From Paracoccaceae bacterium (GTDB lineage Bacteria > Pseudomonadota > Alphaproteobacteria > Rhodobacterales > Rhodobacteraceae): 10,617 bases of DNA. The notes under the pieces were generated by a model. That model saw nothing but the letters and a program-made list of their open reading frames with translations. It did no database searches and was not told the DNA's origin. The first letter of the stretch is position 1. Each line of letters opens with the position of its first letter. Location of the stretch: assembly GCA_018647275.1 (NCBI GenBank), contig JABGTH010000103.1:1-10617 (forward strand), given 5' to 3'. A program made the translations under genes and the position numbers. This document shows, one piece after another, positions 6,318 to 10,617 of the stretch.

Positions 6318-7430
6318 ATGGGCCTGCCAGTACGCGATCAATTAAAATATTGGGGCCTCACAGCCGCAATTCTTTTTGTCCTACTTTGGGTCTTGGGCGA
6401 CGTACTTCTTCCCTTCGTCCTTGGCGCAGCTGCTGCCTATTCCCTTAATCCAGTTGCCGACCGCCTTGAAGACCTTGGTGCCAGTCGTGTTTTGGCGACA
6501 GCCACTATTACGCTAACTGCCATTCTCCTTTTTGTACTGGTCGCCTTGCTAGTGATCCCAACACTGATCCACCAAACTACATTACTTTTTGCCAGCGCAC
6601 CGCAATATGCGATCGACCTAGGGATGATGCTCACGGAACGCTTTCCTGCATTGCTCGACGAAACATCACCTCTTAGCCAAACCTTGTATAGCGTCGGGGA
6701 AACGATCAAAAGCCGTGGCGGCACATTGCTAAATACAGCACTCAGCTCGGCGGCATCCTTGATCAATATCGTTACACTGTTTGTCATCGTGCCCGTTGTG
6801 TCGGTTTATTTGCTGTTAGATTGGGACAACATGATCGCCCGTATCGATGAACTGATGCCCCGCGACCACGCGCCCATCATTCGCAAACTTGCCAAACAAA
6901 TCGACCAAACCCTAGCCGCATTCATTCGCGGCATGGGAACCGTTTGCCTGATCCTGGGGACATATTACGCCTTCGCACTGACGATTGTCGGGCTACAGTT
7001 TGGACTTGTTGTGGGGTTTATCGCAGGACTCGTCACATTCATTCCTTATCTTGGATCATTGATTGGCGGAGTCTTGGCGATTGGTCTTGCCATTTTTCAA
7101 TTTTGGAACGGCATCGAAGTCACCGTAGATGGCGTCATCACCTATTCAACTGACTGGATGCGCATTGGCCTTGTCGCTATTATCTTTGTTGTCGGCCAAG
7201 TGATCGAGGGCAACTATTTGACGCCAAAGCTGGTCGGCAACAGCGTTGGCCTGCATCCTGTATGGTTGCTGCTGTCATTGTCCGTCTTTGGGACCGTATT
7301 TGGTTTCGTCGGCCTGCTGGTCGCCGTCCCTCTGGCAGCAGCAATTGGAGTGATTATACGCTTTGCGATCGGTCAGTATATCGCCAGCCTGCTCTACAAA
7401 GGGAACAGCCGAAAGTCCGACGACGCATGA
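6318..7430 (+). CDS. AI-2E family transporter (PerM/UPF0118-like) membrane protein
   Basis: A 370-residue polytopic inner-membrane protein of the AI-2E/PerM family (formerly UPF0118). Hydrophobic segments lie near residues 11-45, 60-84, 145-168, 205-250, 283-297 and 312-350. Family landmarks are FVLGAAAAYSLNPVADRLE (33-51), LAAFIRGMG (199-207), FIAGLVTFIPYLGSLIGG (234-251) and EGNYLTPKLVGNSVGLHP (297-314), followed by VAVPLAAAIGV (335-345). Length and order match the family, whose members include the E. coli AI-2 exporter TqsA, PerM and Na+/H+ antiporter-like proteins; the substrate here is unknown and the name does not prove AI-2 transport. AGGAG (6307-6311) is 6 bases before ATG 6318. Its TGA overlaps the hdaA ATG in an ATGA, so the two are co-transcribed and probably translationally coupled. 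Confidence 0.9.
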   Translation: MGLPVRDQLKYWGLTAAILFVLLWVLGDVLLPFVLGAAAAYSLNPVADRLEDLGASRVLATATITLTAILLFVLVALLVIPTLIHQTTLLFASAPQYAIDLGMMLTERFPALLDETSPLSQTLYSVGETIKSRGGTLLNTALSSAASLINIVTLFVIVPVVSVYLLLDWDNMIARIDELMPRDHAPIIRKLAKQIDQTLAAFIRGMGTVCLILGTYYAFALTIVGLQFGLVVGFIAGLVTFIPYLGSLIGGVLAIGLAIFQFWNGIEVTVDGVITYSTDWMRIGLVAIIFVVGQVIEGNYLTPKLVGNSVGLHPVWLLLSLSVFGTVFGFVGLLVAVPLAAAIGVIIRFAIGQYIASLLYKGNSRKSDDA

Positions 7431-8098
7431 ACCAACAACTTAGTTTTGATTTACCCGTTGTGCCCGCCTTGGGACGCGACGACTTTATGATCGCGCCAAG
7501 CAATGCAGTGGCTGTGGCTATGATGGAAACATCCCAAAATTGGGAAGGTGAAAAACTCATTTTATGTGGTCCCGAAGGTTCAGGCAAAACTCACCTATCT
7601 CACGTCTGGGCAGGCACGCACGCTGGACAAATTGTCTCTGCAACGGGTCTTTCAGATGCTGATATACCCTCCCTTGCGCAAGGGGCTGTTGCCGTTGAGG
7701 ACGTCCCAAGTATCGCTGCAAACGCTGACGCTCAAACCGCGTTGTTTCACTTGCATAACTTGATGCGCATGAACCAGCACCCCTTGTTGATGACCGGGAC
7801 TGGCACACCGAACCACTGGGGCCTTAACCTTCCAGATCTCCAGAGCCGCATAGACGCAGCAGGCGTTGCGACCCTTGAAGCACCTGACGATACTCTGTTG
7901 GGTGCGGTAATTGCCAAACAATTTAGTGACCGCCAGCTTATGCCCCGTCCCGATGTGATCCCCTTTTTGGTTCTTCGCATTAATCGGTCATTTGCAGCAG
8001 CACGGGAGGTTGTTTGCGCGATGGATGACCATAGCCTTGCCCGCCACAAACCGCTGACACGCGCACTAGCCTCTCAAGTGCTGGACAACTTGAGATAA
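7427..8098 (+). CDS. hdaA: DnaA regulatory inactivator Hda/HdaA
   Basis: A 223-residue DnaA-like AAA+ protein without a DNA-binding domain. In this family it binds the sliding clamp on replicated DNA and stimulates ATP hydrolysis by DnaA, preventing re-initiation. The N-terminus NQQLSFDLPV (2-11) carries a clamp-binding QLxFDL-type motif as in Hda. Walker A is GPEGSGKT (48-55), the Walker B position VAVED (88-92), the Box VII arginine R141 in LQSRI, and the sensor II helix RINRSFAAAREVVCAMD (184-200). Length matches Hda (about 220-240). The frame is open further upstream to 7262, but that stretch is inside the transporter gene. ATG 7427 overlaps the TGA of the transporter gene (ATGA) and gives the clamp motif at the very N-terminus, as expected. 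The Walker B acidic pair is E-D rather than the D-D or D-E of DnaA, a detail to compare with relatives. Confidence 0.9.
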   Translation: MNQQLSFDLPVVPALGRDDFMIAPSNAVAVAMMETSQNWEGEKLILCGPEGSGKTHLSHVWAGTHAGQIVSATGLSDADIPSLAQGAVAVEDVPSIAANADAQTALFHLHNLMRMNQHPLLMTGTGTPNHWGLNLPDLQSRIDAAGVATLEAPDDTLLGAVIAKQFSDRQLMPRPDVIPFLVLRINRSFAAAREVVCAMDDHSLARHKPLTRALASQVLDNLR

Positions 8099-8150
8099 AC
8101 GGCGCAATAATCGCCACTTAAACGTCATAGTTGAGTGCTAACAAAATCCT

Positions 8151-10340
8151 ATGTCACACGCTGATTTCCTAAAAGCGCCCTTTGATGCGCCAACGCACCT
8201 CCCTGATTTGGATCCATCCAGCGCAGATAGGTTTTATAATCGTGAACTAAGTTGGCTTGGTTTCAATTGGCGCGTTCTTCAAGAAGCCGAAAACCAACGT
8301 GTCCCGCTACTCGAACGGCTTCGCTTTCTTTCAATCAGCGCAGATAACCTAGACGAATTTTACACCGTTCGCGTCGCAGGTCTGCGTGAATTGGCGCGCG
8401 CAGGTAATGTCACACCAGGAATTGACGGTCTGTCCCCTGCAGAACAATTGAAACTGATTGACGAAAACGCGCGTGATCTGATGCACACGCAACAGCGCGT
8501 TCTTGGTGAATTGCACACAGAGATGGAAGCGCAGGACATTAAGATCCTGCAACTTGACGATTTAACCGATGATGACCGCGTATTTCTCAAGGATTTCTTC
8601 CTAAGCCAAGTGTTCGCCGTGCTCTCGCCTTTGGCGATTGATCCGGCTCATCCCTTCCCGTTCATCCCAAACACGGGTTATGCGCTGGCGCTACAACTGC
8701 AACGTAAACGTGACAAACGTAACTTGCAGGCCCTATTGCCAATCCCGGCACAGATCGACCGTTTCATTTCAATACCCAGCGCCAAAGGTCACAGATTTTT
8801 ACCGCTTGAAACACTGCTCGTCCTTAATATTTCCGGCCTGTTCCCAGGATATGAACTCAAAGGTCACTTTGAATTCCGCGTCCTAAGGGACAGCGATCTC
8901 GAGGTAGAAGACGAAGCCGAAGATTTGGTGCGCGAGTTTGAAGTCGCGCTGAAACGCCGCAAACGCGGACAGGTTGTTCGGATTAACATTTCGGCTGGTG
9001 CGCCGCGAAAGCTCAAATCCGTCGTTATGGCCGAACTGGGCGTAGGCGACGAAGAACTGATCGAGATCGACGGCATGATTGGCGTCGATGACCTAAGCGA
9101 ATTGGTGCTAGACGAACGCCCCGATCTTTTATGGCCCTCTTTCAAGCCACGCGTGCCTGAGCGCGTAACCGATTTTGAGGACGACATGTTCGCCGCTATT
9201 CGTCAAAAAGACATGCTTCTGCATCACCCTTACGAGACCTTTGATATGGTCGTTCGTTTCTTGCAGCAAGCTGCACGCGATCCAAATGTAGTCGCGATCA
9301 AGCAAACGCTTTACCGCACATCCAAGCGGTCCCCGATTGTCGAAGCGCTGTGTGAAGCAGCCGAAGGTGGCAAGTCTGTTACTGCATTGGTTGAGCTAAA
9401 GGCGCGCTTTGACGAGGCCGCCAATATCCGCCAATCACGACGTTTGGAGCGCGCAGGTGCGCATGTTGTATACGGATTTATCGATTTGAAAACCCATGCA
9501 AAGATTAGCACTGTTGTGCGCCGTGAAGGCAGTGACCTGGTGACTTATACCCACTACGGCACCGGCAACTATCACCCGATCACCGCACGTATTTACACCG
9601 ACCTATCGCTCTTTACATGCGACGCAAAATTGGGCCGTGACGCAACCAAGGTGTTTAACTATCTGTCAGGCTATGCTCCACCAGCAAACCTCAGCAACCT
9701 TGCGATCTCGCCCGCCAACCTAAAAACCCGCCTGCTAAAAATGATCGCAGCAGAGGCGGAACACGCGCGTGCTGGCCGGCCTGCTGAGATCTGGGCAAAA
9801 ATGAATAGCCTTATTGAAAAAGAAATAATTGATGCTCTGTATGCAGCCTCCCAAGACGGCGTTAAAATCAGCCTTGTTGTGCGTGGTATCTGTGGTCTGC
9901 GTCCGGGCATCAAAGGTCTCTCCGAAAATATTCGTGTTAAATCAATCGTCGGACGCTTTCTTGAGCATTCGCGCATCGTTTGCTTTGGCAACGGCCACGG
10001 CCTGCCCCACAAAAACGCAAAGGTGTTCATATCCTCTGCCGACTGGATGAGCCGCAATCTGAACCGCCGTGTGGAAACATTGGTCGAAATAACAAATGGC
10101 ACGGTTAAGGCGCAAATCGTGTCCCAAATCATGGCCGCAAATCTCGCAGACGTGACCCAAAGTTGGGTTATGGCACCTGATGGCAGCTTTAATCGTCCAC
10201 CCGTTGATGAAGGCACCTTTGAATTTAACTGCCATCGCTTTTTTATGGAGAACCCATCACTGTCAGGGCGTGGATCTGCGGGTGCATCCGATGTTCCAAA
10301 ATTGACCCATACGAAGAACGAACCACCCAAGCCCAATTGA
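8151..10340 (+). CDS. ppk1: Polyphosphate kinase 1 (RNA-degradosome-type PPK1)
   Basis: A 729-residue PPK1, the enzyme that reversibly builds inorganic polyphosphate from the terminal phosphate of ATP. The N-terminal domain carries YNRELSWLGFNWRVLQEAEN (29-48) and SADNLDEFYTVRVAGL (about 62-77). The two catalytic domains carry DLKTHAKIS with H449, the expected autophosphorylated histidine (E. coli His435), then HYGTGNYHP (468-476), and FLEHSR with H606 (E. coli His592), followed by KVFISSADWMSRNLNRR. Size is normal (E. coli 688) with a short polar, proline-rich C-terminal tail of about 25 residues. ATG 8151 has no clear ribosome binding site (AACAAAATCCT precedes it), and the gene begins 52 bases after hdaA. 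It probably belongs to the same transcript as hdaA, or has a promoter that I cannot see. The neighbouring ppx encodes the opposing activity. Confidence 0.97.
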   Translation: MSHADFLKAPFDAPTHLPDLDPSSADRFYNRELSWLGFNWRVLQEAENQRVPLLERLRFLSISADNLDEFYTVRVAGLRELARAGNVTPGIDGLSPAEQLKLIDENARDLMHTQQRVLGELHTEMEAQDIKILQLDDLTDDDRVFLKDFFLSQVFAVLSPLAIDPAHPFPFIPNTGYALALQLQRKRDKRNLQALLPIPAQIDRFISIPSAKGHRFLPLETLLVLNISGLFPGYELKGHFEFRVLRDSDLEVEDEAEDLVREFEVALKRRKRGQVVRINISAGAPRKLKSVVMAELGVGDEELIEIDGMIGVDDLSELVLDERPDLLWPSFKPRVPERVTDFEDDMFAAIRQKDMLLHHPYETFDMVVRFLQQAARDPNVVAIKQTLYRTSKRSPIVEALCEAAEGGKSVTALVELKARFDEAANIRQSRRLERAGAHVVYGFIDLKTHAKISTVVRREGSDLVTYTHYGTGNYHPITARIYTDLSLFTCDAKLGRDATKVFNYLSGYAPPANLSNLAISPANLKTRLLKMIAAEAEHARAGRPAEIWAKMNSLIEKEIIDALYAASQDGVKISLVVRGICGLRPGIKGLSENIRVKSIVGRFLEHSRIVCFGNGHGLPHKNAKVFISSADWMSRNLNRRVETLVEITNGTVKAQIVSQIMAANLADVTQSWVMAPDGSFNRPPVDEGTFEFNCHRFFMENPSLSGRGSAGASDVPKLTHTKNEPPKPN

Positions 10341-10409
10341 TTTCTAACTTTACCGCGTCTAACCGAACGGCGCACAATTGATTGCACATCCTGATAGGGA
10401 AAACCGGAC

Positions 10410-10617
10410 GTGAAAACAGAAACCTCTGCTGACGAAACGGGCTCATTCGGGCTTTCCCTTTTTGATGATCCCGGTACGCGCGCCCTATCACGCGTTGGTG
10501 TTGTGGATGTTGGGTCCAACTCAGTGCGTATGGTTGTGTTCGATGGCGCGGCACGTAGCCCCGCGTATTTTTATAACGAAAAAATCATGTGTGCTTTGGG
10601 CGCTGGCGTATCTGAAA
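10410..10617 (+). CDS. ppx: Exopolyphosphatase (Ppx/GppA family), 5' part
   Basis: The first 69 codons of a Ppx/GppA phosphatase, cut by the window end. These enzymes release phosphate from polyphosphate ends or act on pppGpp. A 28-residue polar leader is followed by the actin-fold phosphate-binding strand RVGVVDVGSNSVRMVVFDG (28-46) with D33 and the hallmark GSNSVR, then SPAYFYNEKIMCALGAGVSE. This region is characteristic of the family. The start is GTG 10410: an in-frame TAG at 10395-10397 excludes anything longer, no ATG occurs before codon 41, and AGGGA (10396-10400) lies 9 bases upstream. It follows ppk1 by 69 bases, and the pairing of ppk with ppx supports exopolyphosphatase over guanosine pentaphosphatase. 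Confidence 0.92.
   Translation, partial: MKTETSADETGSFGLSLFDDPGTRALSRVGVVDVGSNSVRMVVFDGAARSPAYFYNEKIMCALGAGVSE

Noticed and set aside
7262..7426. In-frame extension upstream of hdaA
   Set aside because: It overlaps conserved transporter coding sequence in another frame; the clamp-binding motif right after ATG 7427 and the ATGA overlap mark the real start.
8101..8115. GGCG/CGCC hairpin after hdaA as a terminator
   Set aside because: The stem has only 4 bases and no T tract follows, so it is too weak to call.
8121..8150. Possible Pho box or promoter upstream of ppk1 (CGTCATAGTTGAGTGCTAACA-like region, TTGAGT at 8131)
   Set aside because: Only one half-site resembles CTGTCAT and no second copy is at the right spacing. 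A -10 paired with TTGAGT would fall inside the coding region.
9671..10519. 282-codon open frame on the minus strand opposite ppk1 and the ppx start
   Set aside because: Its translation is low-complexity and rich in Arg, Ser and Thr with no recognisable domain. It lies wholly antisense to two genes with strong catalytic motifs, so it is a shadow frame.
1..10617. Mobile elements, CRISPR arrays, tRNA/rRNA genes, phage or defence genes
   Set aside because: I read both strands and found no transposase, integrase, repeat-spacer pattern, tRNA cloverleaf or rRNA segment; gene content is ordinary core chromosome.

Overview
The window looks like chromosomal DNA from an alphaproteobacterium of the Rhodobacteraceae (Roseobacter group), with a moderate GC content for that family. 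This placement is inference from protein character and gene order, not a database result. The pointers are a short prolyl-tRNA synthetase without the inserted editing domain, a single LolC/E-type permease next to lolD, a DUF2937-like membrane protein beside proS, and an AI-2E/PerM-type gene, hdaA, ppk and ppx in a row.

Layout. Positions 8-442 (+) hold a small DMT/DUF606 (YdcZ-like) membrane transporter. It converges on a leftward five-gene run, which in transcription order is proS (5378-4041), a DUF2937-like membrane protein (4018-3527), lolC/E (3463-2177), lolD (2184-1492) and an Ldh-family oxidoreductase (1452-463). Gaps are 19-63 bases and lolC/lolD overlap by 8, so this is probably one operon. 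A roughly 310-base divergent intergenic region (5379-5691) separates it from the rightward genes.

The rightward half begins with a secreted fasciclin (FAS1) gene whose reading frame breaks at a run of seven A (5939-5945), followed by a good Rho-independent terminator (6226-6252). Next come the AI-2E/PerM family membrane protein (6318-7430), hdaA (7427-8098, ATGA overlap with the previous gene), ppk1 (8151-10340) and the first 69 codons of ppx (from GTG 10410, cut by the window end).

Function. The left block joins translation (proS) with outer-membrane lipoprotein release (LolCD). The right block joins control of replication initiation (HdaA) with polyphosphate synthesis (PPK) and hydrolysis (PPX). 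Most of this is conserved core chromosome: I see no insertion sequence, phage gene, CRISPR array, RNA gene or defence cassette, and no undescribed multi-gene system. The one item that deserves checking is the fasciclin gene. Its two halves join perfectly by a -1 shift at an in-frame A_AAA_AAG heptamer (the dnaX-type slippery sequence), with an inverted repeat just downstream. A one-base deletion or a homopolymer sequencing error remains the simpler explanation.
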